Positions 16,229 through 25,767 of a DNA stretch of 64,000 nt are shown in pieces. Position numbers and translations under genes: made by a program. Each line of letters starts with the position of its first letter. Positions within the stretch are counted from its first letter, which is position 1. Source of the DNA: Ignavibacteriota bacterium (GTDB lineage Bacteria > Bacteroidota > Ignavibacteria > UBA10030 > UBA6906); assembly GCA_016707525.1 (NCBI GenBank), contig JADJHP010000001.1:620001-684000 (forward strand), given 5' to 3'. The notes beneath the pieces are model-generated. The model ran no database searches. It saw only the letters and a list, made by a program, of their open reading frames with translations, and was not told where the DNA came from.

Positions 16229-18643
16229 TCATTCGAGTGACCATTCATACAATCCTGCCGAGAACCCTGCCGGCAGTGTGATCATCAGCCGGATATCCAT
16301 GGTCTTCACGGGAACGAATGTCACATGCGACGGCACATTCACTGCGGTTTCGACCGGGGATGTCAGCTGCACGGGCTTCCACGATGTGCCGTCATGGTAC
16401 TGGATCTCCCACGACTGTGGTACGCGGCATTCCCCTGATCCGGTATCGTCGAACCAATACACCGTCACCCCGGAGACCTTCGATGGTTCCTGGAAATGGT
16501 ATTGCACCCATTCCGTGCTCCCTTTCTTCGGCCACCAATGGAAGTACGGCGTGAGAGGGTCGTTCGAAGATGCCGGGATGAGCTGATCCTTGATCGCGTC
16601 CGGGCTCGTCCCGCCCGAAGTGGCCAGCGCACTCGTGTAGGCAAGCGTCGCTGCCGGGGCAGGCTTCGCCGCTTCAAGGGTCCGCGCCGGCCAAACGGTC
16701 ATCTGATGCAATCCCCTGTGCGCCCACGCGTAATACGGAATGGCCTTGAATGGCCGGGCTGCACCGAGGGACCGTCCGCCTCCGGACGTGCGCTGTGACG
16801 CGAATGCGGTGCCGTTGATCACCTGAACCCCACCAAGGAGGTTCCGGTCAAAGGTCGACTGTAACTGCGCAGTATCCGGTATGACGCCATCCAGGAGCCA
16901 GGACGCCGGTTGGTCGGGCCCCTCGAGGCAATACACGATCGGCCCTCGCTCGAGAGCGACTTTCCCCCTGTCATCCACGATCTCCTTGTGCGCACGGACG
17001 CGTTGGATGGGCATGGGAAGTGAAAGTGCGATCTTGTCTCCCGGTTGCCAGGTGCGGGTCACGACAGCGAATCCCTTCTCGATGGTCACGGCCTGTGGAG
17101 CGCCGTTCACGGTCAATCCGATGGCGCACGTGATCGCGTCATCATACGTGTAGAGGTCAGAAGGTACCGGGTGTCCCTGTGCCCAGCCCGGGATGCGGAG
17201 GCGCACGGTGAAGGGGGCTGCCGATGTAAGCCCGAGAGAAAGGTTGATATCACCTGCCCAGGGGTAGCGTGACTGTTGCCGCACCTTGAGTGTCTGTCCG
17301 TTCAGGACCACCGACGCGCTTCCTCCGATATACAGGTTCACATAGAGCGAACTCCCACTTGTCGCATAGGCATACCCGGGGATCGAGGCCACGAAGCGCG
17401 TGTCATTCGAGATGCAGCATGCGCACGTGAACCATGCCGACCGTTCCTCGCCGGAAATGGATTCGAGCGGATTCGGATAGAAGAAGCGGTCTCCGGTCAT
17501 CGCCACCCCGGAAAGGAATCCGTTGTACAGGACGCGTTCGACGACATCGAGGAACGATGCATCGCCGGTATGAAGAAACATGCGGTGCCCCCAGTACACC
17601 AGAGCGATCCCGGCGCATGTTTCGCAGTATGCTGTCAGATTCGGAAGATCGTAGGCAGGCCCGAACCCTTCAATGTTCCCGGCGGCGCCAATGCCTCCGG
17701 TGATATACAGTTTCCGCGATACCACATCATCCCAGATCTTCTGCAGCACGGGGAGGAACGCCGTGTCTCCGGTATACGCGGCGACATCCGCCATGCCGGC
17801 GTACAGGTATCCTGCGCGGACCGCATGGCCGACCGCTTCCGTCTGTTCAAGGACGGGGATATGGTCCTGATTGTACGTCATGCCTTCGGGCGTACCGTGG
17901 CCCCGTTCACGAATGAAAAAGTCTGCGAGGTCGAGATAGGCCTTCTTTCCCGTCACCTGGTAGAGGCGCACGAGTCCGAGTTCCGTGACCTCGTGCCCGG
18001 GAACCGTGCGCATCTTGTCCGGACCGAACGTGTTCACCAGCAGATCGGCATTCGCCAGCGCGATGTCCAGCAGATTGCGTTTGCCCGTTGCATAGAAGTG
18101 GGCCACGGCTGCCTCGTAGAGGTGCCCCGAGTTGTACAGCTCATGACTTCCCTTCAATCGGTCTCTCACCCACCGTTCCGGTGCCCAGGAGGCTTCGGGT
18201 TTCATGGTACGCATCGTGTACAGGTAGCCATCGGGTTCCTGGGCTTTGCGGATCTTCAGGATCAGCGAGTCCACCCGCGCATCAAGCAACGGGTCATACT
18301 GCACATGCATTGCATACGCCGCGCCCTCGATCACCTTGTACACATCCGTATCATCAAAACCGTAGCGCCCGCAGAACTTCCCTTCCGGAAGCAGCCCGCG
18401 CAGTACACTGTCAGCAAGCTCGAAGTTGCGGACCCTGCCGTTCGCTTCGCACTGGGCGATGGTATGCGGGATCGTGACGGTCCGGTTGGTCTCCAGACGT
18501 TTGGACCAGAACTCGTCCTCGACACGGACCTCCGTGAAGCGTACGGGGGCGATCGGATAACCTGGAGTCTGCGACTGTGCAGCCGGACCGGGAAGCGATA
18601 CGGTAAGCACGGCCATGAGGATACAAGGGTTGAGAACGCGCAT
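16229..18643 (-). CDS. Glycoside hydrolase family 127 (DUF1680), probable beta-L-arabinofuranosidase
   Basis: GH127 enzymes release beta-L-arabinofuranose from plant glycans. An 804-residue protein with signal peptide (residues 1-24). The catalytic region shows the GH127 glutamate-cysteine pair in AYCETCAGIALVYWGH (around residue 335) and the cysteine cluster WFTCACCISNDTRFVASIPGY (about 405), which hold the zinc and the nucleophilic cysteine. About residues 665-804 form a discoidin-like carbohydrate-binding domain (EWVQYHFQEPSKVSGVTVYW). No lipobox; it is probably periplasmic. It follows the barrel gene 18765-20603 on the same strand, separated by a terminator. Confidence 0.9.
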   Translation of the reverse strand: MRVLNPCILMAVLTVSLPGPAAQSQTPGYPIAPVRFTEVRVEDEFWSKRLETNRTVTIPHTIAQCEANGRVRNFELADSVLRGLLPEGKFCGRYGFDDTDVYKVIEGAAYAMHVQYDPLLDARVDSLILKIRKAQEPDGYLYTMRTMKPEASWAPERWVRDRLKGSHELYNSGHLYEAAVAHFYATGKRNLLDIALANADLLVNTFGPDKMRTVPGHEVTELGLVRLYQVTGKKAYLDLADFFIRERGHGTPEGMTYNQDHIPVLEQTEAVGHAVRAGYLYAGMADVAAYTGDTAFLPVLQKIWDDVVSRKLYITGGIGAAGNIEGFGPAYDLPNLTAYCETCAGIALVYWGHRMFLHTGDASFLDVVERVLYNGFLSGVAMTGDRFFYPNPLESISGEERSAWFTCACCISNDTRFVASIPGYAYATSGSSLYVNLYIGGSASVVLNGQTLKVRQQSRYPWAGDINLSLGLTSAAPFTVRLRIPGWAQGHPVPSDLYTYDDAITCAIGLTVNGAPQAVTIEKGFAVVTRTWQPGDKIALSLPMPIQRVRAHKEIVDDRGKVALERGPIVYCLEGPDQPASWLLDGVIPDTAQLQSTFDRNLLGGVQVINGTAFASQRTSGGGRSLGAARPFKAIPYYAWAHRGLHQMTVWPARTLEAAKPAPAATLAYTSALATSGGTSPDAIKDQLIPASSNDPLTPYFHWWPKKGSTEWVQYHFQEPSKVSGVTVYWFDDTGSGECRVPQSWEIQYHDGTSWKPVQLTSPVETAVNVPSHVTFVPVKTMDIRLMITLPAGFSAGLYEWSLE

Positions 18644-18699
18644 GGTGGTCCCGATGAAAGTGAGCGGAAGGATGACCGCAGAAGATAACGAAGATTGCG

Positions 18700-18736
18700 C
18701 AGAAAGAAAACAGGGGCAGCGTACTGCTGCCCCTGT
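18700..18736 (-). terminator. Rho-independent terminator
   Basis: Perfect 11-pair stem (18710-18720 with 18726-18736), five-base loop, followed on the minus strand by TTTTCTTTCT. It ends the 18765-20603 gene and separates it from GH127. Confidence 0.85.
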
Positions 18737-18764
18737 CTCCCCTTTCCATGTGCCGGTCGTCCCC

Positions 18765-20603
18765 TTACGGGGTGACCGTCAACCCGAGCCACCACTGGAG
18801 TTGTTCCAACTCGCCCCCATCCGGACGCTCGGCGAACACCGGCACCATCAGGACCCGCGCCTGGAACACCGGCGAAGGTGTGATCGTGAGGCCTGCCATG
18901 AAGGTCGTTGTGATGTCCGTCGTCGTTTCCTGCGGCTGGGTATACCGTTCACCGAAATTGTATTTGTCCGTCACCGTGCCATTCTCGTTCACGTACCTGC
19001 GCTGAAACGTCGCCAGCGTCATGTCGTTGATCTCCCACCGCGAGATGTCGCGGCACAGCCCGAGGAGAATACCCGCGACCCGTGATGCGCGGATGGTGAC
19101 GAACACGGGAACCCGGAAGCTACTCCGCTTCGCCGTGAATGCCCAGTGCAGGTTCTTCGATTCGATGTTCTCATGCAGGTACGCATAGGGATTCTGTGTG
19201 GACGTTGTGGTATACTCCGACATTCCCCGCACCTCAACGCCTTCATCGGTCCGGATCTCACGCGAATACAGCTCCAACTGTCCCCCGAGGGAAAGCGTGA
19301 TATTCTGATCGATGTCCCATGTGAACGTCGCCAGGAACAGGTCCGTATTCGACTTGTCTTCGCCCGACCCGGTGCGACGGTCCAGCAACTGAGACCGCGA
19401 ATGCGAGTGCACGGTTTCGACGTTGTTCGTCCATGAAGACGAGCTGCTGTTCGTATCGGTGATGAAGGAGGCGGTCGACAGGGCGACCGTGGACCAGCGT
19501 GGCCGGTAGAACAGTGTCATCGCGGTGCGGGTGCCAAGACGCGAACGGAGTTCAAATCCGAGATCCGTTGTCGACCCGGTGTTCACCCATTCGCTGAGTT
19601 TCCCGCCAGAATGGACATACATGCTTGAGTACTGGTTGTTGCTGACGTATCCATAGTACGACGTGTCTTCGTTCGACAGCGCCTGCGTTCCCGTGCCCCG
19701 GAGATGCCCGCCGGAGATACCGAACGTTACACGATCCGAGAGGTGGAAGAGCAGGCCTCCCGACAGTTCCGAATGCTGGTATCCCTGATCCCGCTTTTCG
19801 CGGCTCGACCAGAGCGAGCTGGCCTGGGAGGAGTAGGAGGAGTTCCACAGGTTCGTGGATCCATAGGCACCGTTGCGATCGTGCAACACACGGCCAAACT
19901 TCACGCCGGCTTCAAGCCATGGCGTGGGTGCGTAACGCGCGAACAGGGAGATGAAGTGGCCATTCTGATGCATGTTGTCATCACCGCTGTATCGGTCCAC
20001 GATGGGCATGTCCGACGCGGCAGCCGCGCTGCGCCCCGTGTAGTCCGCCCCCATGACACTTTTATAGATGTCCGACGGGACGTCGTAGTACTTCTCATCC
20101 TGGAGCATGAGCTGGTATGTGCCGCCGACGAGAAGCTCAGGAGCGATATCCGCCAGCGGGCGCACGATGACGGCTCCGGAGAAGACCGGCTCGAGCACCT
20201 TGCGCGTACTCAGGTATGTCGTCGGATACGGACGGTAGATCGACGAATACATGGCGTCCATGGTCCGGTATGTAGGGAAGACATACGAATCGTTGCTCCG
20301 CATGTTCCTTGATGCCCGGAAGTCCGTGTAGATCATGAACTCGTTTTGAAGGCTGTCGAGCCGCAGGTGCGCCGGGCTCAGCACAAGATCGAGCAGCGGG
20401 TCGCGCAGCACCCCGGGTGTCGTCCCGGCGAATGCCCCCAGGCCGTACGGAACGAGGTTCGCGGGTGTGAAGTAGAATTCATTCTGCTCAAAACCTTTTC
20501 CCTGGGCGCGTTCGCCCCAGTATTGTGCCTGCGCACTCGCAGCGGCGAGCGCGAGAGTGACGCCGAACAACACTATGCTCCAGCGATGTATCCTCATGGT
20601 CAT
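18765..20603 (-). CDS. Probable outer-membrane barrel protein, family unknown
   Basis: A 612-residue secreted protein. The signal peptide ends at about residue 26 (ALAAASAQAQ). The rest alternates short polar and aromatic stretches typical of beta-barrel strands, for example WLEAGVKFGRVLHDR, SELSGGLLFHLSDRVTFGIS and TDLGFELRSRLGTRTAMTLFY, and it ends LQWWLGLTVTP. No plug, sorting or catalytic domain is seen and I recognise no family. It is a single gene with its own terminator. It may be an outer-membrane protein with a transport or structural role. Confidence 0.7.
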   Translation of the reverse strand: MTMRIHRWSIVLFGVTLALAAASAQAQYWGERAQGKGFEQNEFYFTPANLVPYGLGAFAGTTPGVLRDPLLDLVLSPAHLRLDSLQNEFMIYTDFRASRNMRSNDSYVFPTYRTMDAMYSSIYRPYPTTYLSTRKVLEPVFSGAVIVRPLADIAPELLVGGTYQLMLQDEKYYDVPSDIYKSVMGADYTGRSAAAASDMPIVDRYSGDDNMHQNGHFISLFARYAPTPWLEAGVKFGRVLHDRNGAYGSTNLWNSSYSSQASSLWSSREKRDQGYQHSELSGGLLFHLSDRVTFGISGGHLRGTGTQALSNEDTSYYGYVSNNQYSSMYVHSGGKLSEWVNTGSTTDLGFELRSRLGTRTAMTLFYRPRWSTVALSTASFITDTNSSSSSWTNNVETVHSHSRSQLLDRRTGSGEDKSNTDLFLATFTWDIDQNITLSLGGQLELYSREIRTDEGVEVRGMSEYTTTSTQNPYAYLHENIESKNLHWAFTAKRSSFRVPVFVTIRASRVAGILLGLCRDISRWEINDMTLATFQRRYVNENGTVTDKYNFGERYTQPQETTTDITTTFMAGLTITPSPVFQARVLMVPVFAERPDGGELEQLQWWLGLTVTP

Positions 20604-20625
20604 ACCCTTTAAGGAAGAATCGTTT

Positions 20626-20997
20626 TCAGTTGCGTGACCGCGGATCGCGCCAGATCAGGATCGGATCGGTTGCCGTTTTGACGAAGTCGCTGCACCGTCC
20701 GTCGCCCGTTCCCGCGATCCCACCGTCCGGGTGCCCGATGATCTTCCCCGAAAAGTCGTACAGATCGCTGTACTGGTCGCAGCATTGTGCCGGGACGAAA
20801 TAGACGGTCGCTTCGTTGTATCGGTACTGCCAGATGGCCTGCGGCGGGTTTCCGACAGGTTCCGCGCTGTACTTCGCTATCAGGCTATCCACCCACATCG
20901 GGTGTATCGCCCCGGGTTCCACACCTGCATCCTCGCATACGAATCCCGTTCCTGCGAGGCACACAAGCACAAGCGCAACACCGACAATTTTCATCAT
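20626..20997 (-). CDS. Small secreted cysteine-containing protein
   Basis: A 123-residue protein preceded by a very strong AAGGAGGAG ribosome-binding site; it can start at either of two adjacent ATGs (20997 or 20994). The signal peptide MKIVGVALVLVCLAGTGFVC could be a lipoprotein signal, though the lipobox is not perfect. The C-terminal half has VPAQCCDQYSDLYDFSGK and PDGGIAGTGDGRCSDF, the pattern of small proteins annotated as DUF6970 in Bacteroidota. It is the last of the genes downstream of the TonB receptor. Function unknown. Confidence 0.72.
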   Translation of the reverse strand: MMKIVGVALVLVCLAGTGFVCEDAGVEPGAIHPMWVDSLIAKYSAEPVGNPPQAIWQYRYNEATVYFVPAQCCDQYSDLYDFSGKIIGHPDGGIAGTGDGRCSDFVKTATDPILIWRDPRSRN

Positions 20998-21059
20998 CAC
21001 TCCTCCTTCACTGTATCTTCGTTTGACAACGCTTTCGAATGTCAGGACACTTCTCTGTT

Positions 21060-21740
21060 TTACAGGGCGTAGGAGACTCCTCCTGTTATCGAGCGGCGCT
21101 CTTCCATCATGCGGTCGGGGAATTGCTTTGACAGCGGGATCGACTGCCGGCCTTCGATGCGGATGCCGAACGCCCCGATGATGCGGACCTCCAGATTCAC
21201 CCCCGCCTCGAACGCCAGGATCTCTTCCGCAAGGTCTCTCCGCGAGATCTGCCCCTGACCCGCGGTCTCGACGACCTCGCGCCTCGAAACGATCCGGTAG
21301 GTCGCAGCATGATACGCGGCCCCGGCGAAGATGCCGACCGGAATGACCCAATGCGGGAGAAGATCTTCGGGGCGGATCTGCACCCGTACTCCTACTGCAT
21401 GACTGCTATATGCTCCGAAAAGCCCCCAGTACGGTGCCCGGGCACCATCATCGGCGTACCCCCAGAATACGACCCACCGAAGCCCGGGCGTGAAGAGGTC
21501 ACCACCCACCTGGACCTCCGGATAGAATACATACTCTCCACCAAGGGCACCTGCCAAATGGGGATCAAGAGCCCGGATGATCCCCGCATTGACCGACACA
21601 TGATTCACATTCGTCTGCGCCTGAGCACAAACCACACCGAGACTGACAAATGCGATCGCGACCACCCCACAGAGATGGGATCGGGATCGCCCCGGCCAGT
21701 TCGCATGTCTCACGTCAGGAGCATCCCTCTGCACGCTCAT
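21060..21740 (-). CDS. Secreted protein of unknown function, barrel-like
   Basis: A 226-residue protein with an N-terminal signal (CGVVAIAFVSLGVVCAQAQ) and alternating strands such as AGALGGEYVFYPEVQVGGDLF and EAGVNLEVRIIGAFGIRIEG, ending in the aromatic-leucine tail GGVSYAL. These suggest a small outer-membrane barrel. The frame is open to 21827, but the ATG at 21740 overlaps the previous stop by four bases (ATGA), which fixes both the start and the co-translation with the 178-residue protein upstream. No family recognised. Confidence 0.68.
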   Translation of the reverse strand: MSVQRDAPDVRHANWPGRSRSHLCGVVAIAFVSLGVVCAQAQTNVNHVSVNAGIIRALDPHLAGALGGEYVFYPEVQVGGDLFTPGLRWVVFWGYADDGARAPYWGLFGAYSSHAVGVRVQIRPEDLLPHWVIPVGIFAGAAYHAATYRIVSRREVVETAGQGQISRRDLAEEILAFEAGVNLEVRIIGAFGIRIEGRQSIPLSKQFPDRMMEERRSITGGVSYAL

Positions 21741-22273
21741 TCGTCGACCACCACATTTCTGGAAATGCTCGTTGCGTAGTACACCGTATATTCGTATTCG
21801 GACGGCTCGGGCCCGCATCCCGCACACCCAACGTCTGTACTATTCGTTCCCTTCCCCTTCATCGCATTCGCAAGGAGGGTGTCCGGGTGAAAAGCACCGT
21901 CACGCATCATCGGCCGGCCCGTTGCGATAGCACCGATCGCAAGCGACTCGGCGGGCGTGTCCGTCCGGACAGAGAGAACGAAACCTCCATCGATGGAGGA
22001 CACGGAAAGCGGCCGGTCCTCCGCCATCACGGCCGACCGGGAGATCTGGAGGGCTGTGTCATTCGCCGTTCTTGTGAACATCACCATAATGATGTCCCGG
22101 GCAGGGGCCCCATTCCGGTACGTGACCGTCCCGCTGATCGTGTACCGGTGATACGGCGGGGGCAACGGCGATGTCCCCAGCGCAAACGGAACAAAGCAGA
22201 GGACGGCAACGATGCCGGGGATCGTCCGCAGGAATCGCGAACCACATATGTGAACGCTGCACGTATGCATCAT
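21737..22273 (-). CDS. Secreted protein of unknown function next to the TonB receptor
   Basis: 178 residues with an N-terminal hydrophobic signal (IPGIVAVLCFVPFALG). The middle HRYTISGTVTYRNGAPARDI looks like the start of a carboxypeptidase-regulatory-like beta-sandwich, the same fold that opens the neighbouring receptor. It starts nine bases after the receptor stop and overlaps the next gene by four bases, so it belongs to the receptor operon. No specific family could be named. Confidence 0.62.
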   Translation of the reverse strand: MMHTCSVHICGSRFLRTIPGIVAVLCFVPFALGTSPLPPPYHRYTISGTVTYRNGAPARDIIMVMFTRTANDTALQISRSAVMAEDRPLSVSSIDGGFVLSVRTDTPAESLAIGAIATGRPMMRDGAFHPDTLLANAMKGKGTNSTDVGCAGCGPEPSEYEYTVYYATSISRNVVVDE

Positions 22274-22282
22274 CGATGGCCT

Positions 22283-24754
22283 TTAGAACCGGAGCGAGAG
22301 CCCGATAACCGGGAACAGCGGGAACAACGCGAGTTTCCGTATGCGCGAGCGCCACGCAAGCAGGTGGTCCGGGTTGGGTGTGTATATCCATTCCACGGGA
22401 TCAAGAAGCCCATACCCGTTGATGAGCCGGAACGACACGCTGCCGGAGAAACCGCCGAAGGCGATGCGCCGCGATACGTGAAGTTCAAGCCGTTCGAAAC
22501 CGGGAAGACGGCTCCCGTTCACATCATTGAATTCGCCCTGCACGGCGAAGCGTACGCCGCTGACATCGGCCGGAGAACTCGGTGAGACCGATCCCGTCTC
22601 AAACCCCTCCGACTCCCAGCTCCCGGGATCAAGAACGGCGAGTGCTCCGAGAAGCCAGGCATCATCCGGGACGTAGCCGATCGACAGATGTATCTCGTGG
22701 GACGGAGAGAATGGTGGTACGAACGGAACGCCCCCACGCACTTCACCGAACCACCGTTCGGTGTGACTGATCGTATAGCTGATGGCCCCGCTTAACGGGC
22801 CCGTTCGCTTCCGCAACGAGGCATCCACCCCGTACGCCCGTCCATTTCCGGTGATGATCACGTCCGGGAGATCGCGCGGAACCGTGCCGGTCCATTGTGC
22901 ATCGTGGAGGCGTGATGCATAACGGTAGAAGCCTTCAATCCCGAGCACGACGTCACCACTTCCCATATCACGGGTCATACCGAGAGCAAATTGTACCGAG
23001 GTGGTCGGGGAAATATCCCCGTCGGACGGATACCAGAACGGCGTCGGATAGAAGAGGAACGTGCCGCTGTTCCGGTACGGATGCATGAACTGGTTGATCG
23101 AAGCGAACGTGAGATAGGCACGCGTGGCTGGCGTGAATGCGATATGCAGAGCGAATCGGGGATCGATCCCCGACAGTGTGCTTGTCCGCCCGATGAAGGA
23201 GGTCGCCCGTACGCCCACCTCCGCACTCACGTGTTCGGTCATGGCGATCCGGTCCCTCGCGTACACCGAAAGATCCCAGACCTCCCGGGCATCGAGGTGA
23301 TATGGTGCAAGTAGTGCATCAAATCCGCTGATCGATCCTTCGATGCCATGCCTTGTGATCTCGACGCCCCCGCCGAAGGTGTGCGTCGCATCATAGTACT
23401 GTTCTGCCTCAGCTTTCACCGTGACATCCTCGATCCGGTACGTCGAGGGCGCGATGGTCCCGGTCACAGGTGCGAAGGCGTGGTCCAAACCGAACCCATA
23501 CCGTGTGTAGGAGGCGGCGGCATGAGCGAACAGCGTTGACGACACGATCGCGGACCAGCGGACGTTGTACGACGTGTTCCACCAACGCAGGTCGTTGCTG
23601 AGGACCCCCGCCGCGGAGGACGTCGCGTTCGAGTACTGGTCTGAACTCAGGTAGGCATTCGCGGTGACCCCGGACCCCGCAGAGAGCCGGTGATTCATCT
23701 TCGCAATGAACTCGAGCGTACCCAGGCGTGTCGGGGTGCCGTGCTGTGAAAGTCCCCCGATCGCTGCATCCGGCCAACCCCGCCGTGCAGTCACCAGGAA
23801 GGACGTTGCACCGTCGATGGGCCCCTCGACCGCGGCGTGCATACCGAGCAGATCCGCACCGGCGGTTCCCGTCACACGTTCACGCATGCCATCGCGCAGC
23901 GAAAGGTCGAGCATGCCCCCGATCCGTCCACCGAATGAGGCAGGGAGTCCCGTTCTCCCGATCTCGATCTCGTTCAGGGCTTCGGGGTGGAACGTGCTGA
24001 GCACACCCCCGAAGTGCGCGGGATTATAGATCCGTGCCCCATCCAGAATATATTCGTTGGGATCACCCGGGATCGACCGGATGAACAGGCCGCGGGAGAG
24101 GCCCGTACCCGTCGCGCCCGTCATCCGCTCCCCTTCCACCGTCATCTCTTCAAGCGCGATGCCGCTCTGGCGCAGCGCGATCTCGCATCGTGACTCCTGT
24201 TTTGGGTCGATCTCCAGTGGCCTCACATCAACAAGGTAGCCCACGCAACGGGTCTCCAGGAGATAGCTTCCCGCGACAACCGACCGCAGTGAGAAGAATC
24301 CGAAGGCGTTCGATGGACAGCTCCGCAGAGCGGGCCCGGCCCCGGCAGGATCCTGTCGCCGGAGAACCACGACCGCCCCCGCGATCGCGTCTCCGGTGAC
24401 AGCATCGCGCACGGTCCCTGCAACCGTCCCGTCGTCCTCGCGCGCGATGATATGACGCTGCCTGATGATCACCTGCCGGCCCGTCGCGATGGCATCGAGT
24501 GGCATCCCCTCGAGGATCCCCGTGAGGGCGCGATCGAAGGGACATGCACTGCAGGCGAATGAGACACGGTACTCTTGCACATCCGCTTCCCGGTAGATGA
24601 TGGGGATGCCGTACCACCGGCTCAGAGAATCGATGGCAGCGGCAAGCGGATGCCGCTCAAACGAGAACGTTCGCCCGGCGGGGTCCTGCGCCGGCGCCGT
24701 ACAGATCCCGAGTATGATCAGGAGGCTAGTACAGAATGAACGCATCGGTTTCAT
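22283..24754 (-). CDS. TonB-dependent receptor with N-terminal STN and carboxypeptidase-like domains
   Basis: An 823-residue outer-membrane transporter. After the signal peptide (to about residue 25) come an STN/secretin-N domain (about 28-95: HPLAAAIDSLSRWYGIPI to GRQVIIRQR), a carboxypeptidase-regulatory domain (GTVAGTVRDAVTGDAIAGAV), the plug (IPGDPNEYILDGARIYNP, FGGRIGGMLDLSLRDG) and a barrel ending GLSLRF. STN domains in such receptors contact FecR to signal ligand binding, and fecR lies immediately upstream. The start ATG at 24754 lies inside fecR, overlapping it by 29 bases. The ligand is unknown; neighbouring glycosidases suggest an oligosaccharide, but iron chelates are equally possible. 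Confidence 0.9.
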   Translation of the reverse strand: MKPMRSFCTSLLIILGICTAPAQDPAGRTFSFERHPLAAAIDSLSRWYGIPIIYREADVQEYRVSFACSACPFDRALTGILEGMPLDAIATGRQVIIRQRHIIAREDDGTVAGTVRDAVTGDAIAGAVVVLRRQDPAGAGPALRSCPSNAFGFFSLRSVVAGSYLLETRCVGYLVDVRPLEIDPKQESRCEIALRQSGIALEEMTVEGERMTGATGTGLSRGLFIRSIPGDPNEYILDGARIYNPAHFGGVLSTFHPEALNEIEIGRTGLPASFGGRIGGMLDLSLRDGMRERVTGTAGADLLGMHAAVEGPIDGATSFLVTARRGWPDAAIGGLSQHGTPTRLGTLEFIAKMNHRLSAGSGVTANAYLSSDQYSNATSSAAGVLSNDLRWWNTSYNVRWSAIVSSTLFAHAAASYTRYGFGLDHAFAPVTGTIAPSTYRIEDVTVKAEAEQYYDATHTFGGGVEITRHGIEGSISGFDALLAPYHLDAREVWDLSVYARDRIAMTEHVSAEVGVRATSFIGRTSTLSGIDPRFALHIAFTPATRAYLTFASINQFMHPYRNSGTFLFYPTPFWYPSDGDISPTTSVQFALGMTRDMGSGDVVLGIEGFYRYASRLHDAQWTGTVPRDLPDVIITGNGRAYGVDASLRKRTGPLSGAISYTISHTERWFGEVRGGVPFVPPFSPSHEIHLSIGYVPDDAWLLGALAVLDPGSWESEGFETGSVSPSSPADVSGVRFAVQGEFNDVNGSRLPGFERLELHVSRRIAFGGFSGSVSFRLINGYGLLDPVEWIYTPNPDHLLAWRSRIRKLALFPLFPVIGLSLRF

Positions 24755-25658
24755 GCCGGAGGGAGAGTCCCGTGAGTGTTGCAAGCGATGCCAACGCCTG
24801 ATCAGCTGTTCTACTCTCAAGCGTTCCACTGATCCGCTCCCGCCCGGCGCCCGATCGTGAGACGCGGACCCGGACATCGAACCGGGCTTCGAGCTCCTCG
24901 CAGACAGAAGCCAGAGGTGTATCCTGGAAGATCAACCGATTGTGCATCCAGCCCGGATACGTTGCGTACCGGATCTCCCGTGCCGCGCACGACGTGTCGC
25001 CTTCCGCGATCAGCACCACCATCCCTTTGGTCAGTTCCACCGACCGGTCGCCGTCTCTGTAGGGAACGCGCACGCGTACCTTCCCGGAAAGGACCGCCAC
25101 TTCGAATGCGCCGGGCCTTTCACGGACGTTGAATTCCGTGCCGAGGACTTCAACACTCCCGGCGGGGGTGATGACCTGGAATGGCGACCCGTTCTTACGA
25201 ACCTTGAAGAATGCTTCGCCGTGGAGTCGAACGGTGCGGACTTTGCCAGGCTCCATTGCCGCGACCAGGACTTCCGACGTGTGGTTCAGGATCACGTCGC
25301 TGCTGTCGGCGAGCGTGATCGTCGACATCTGTCCCCTCCCCGTAGCAAATGTCTGATCCAGAACCGGTGTGCTACGCCAGAGCAAGAACACCATCATTGC
25401 GGCAGAGGCAAGTATCCCAGTGACAAGAGCCGGGCGGATGATCCGTGCCGGGATGCGGGTGGCCGGGGTCTGCCGCGGCTCAGGGACCGCGGTGATCGTA
25501 TTGCGGAGCATCAGCCACCGCCGGTGCGTGTCCGGGTCGATGGTTCCCAGGCGCTCTGCCTCGCTGTGGATGAGGCGGTCGATCCCTTGCTCGGCCGCGT
25601 GACCTCTCGGTTCCCCCTTCCACCAGCCCCACATGCGATCAATGAGTGTGCGCTTCAT
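24726..25658 (-). CDS. fecR: FecR-type anti-sigma factor
   Basis: A 310-residue inner-membrane regulator. The cytoplasmic N-terminus is about 85 residues, a single membrane helix follows (ALVTGILASAAMMVFLLW), then the FecR domain (RTVRLHGEAFFKVRKNGSPF, VEVLGTEFNVRERPGAFEV) and a C-terminal STN-binding DUF4974-like region (FQDTPLASVCEELEARFDV). It should hold the ECF sigma factor until the receptor binds ligand. ATG 25658 was chosen because AGGAGG is nine bases upstream; ATG 25667 directly abuts it. It is divergent from the sigma gene (109 bases) and overlaps the receptor. Confidence 0.9.
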   Translation of the reverse strand: MKRTLIDRMWGWWKGEPRGHAAEQGIDRLIHSEAERLGTIDPDTHRRWLMLRNTITAVPEPRQTPATRIPARIIRPALVTGILASAAMMVFLLWRSTPVLDQTFATGRGQMSTITLADSSDVILNHTSEVLVAAMEPGKVRTVRLHGEAFFKVRKNGSPFQVITPAGSVEVLGTEFNVRERPGAFEVAVLSGKVRVRVPYRDGDRSVELTKGMVVLIAEGDTSCAAREIRYATYPGWMHNRLIFQDTPLASVCEELEARFDVRVRVSRSGAGRERISGTLESRTADQALASLATLTGLSLRHETDAFILY

Positions 25659-25715
25659 GGCATCCATCCTCCTGAGTGTATAACGGATGAGATGCCGTTC
25701 TCCCCTATATTCCTG

Positions 25716-25744
25716 TTGCGAGTGATGCCGGTGAGCACTATTTT
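25716..25744 (+). promoter_or_regulatory. Candidate promoter of the ECF sigma gene
   Basis: TTGCGA (25716-25721), a 17-base spacer and TATTTT (25739-25744), 24 bases before the GTG start. It lies in the 109-base divergent region shared with fecR. Confidence 0.4.
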
Positions 25745-25767
25745 GTTTGAACCCCTCAGGAGAGCGA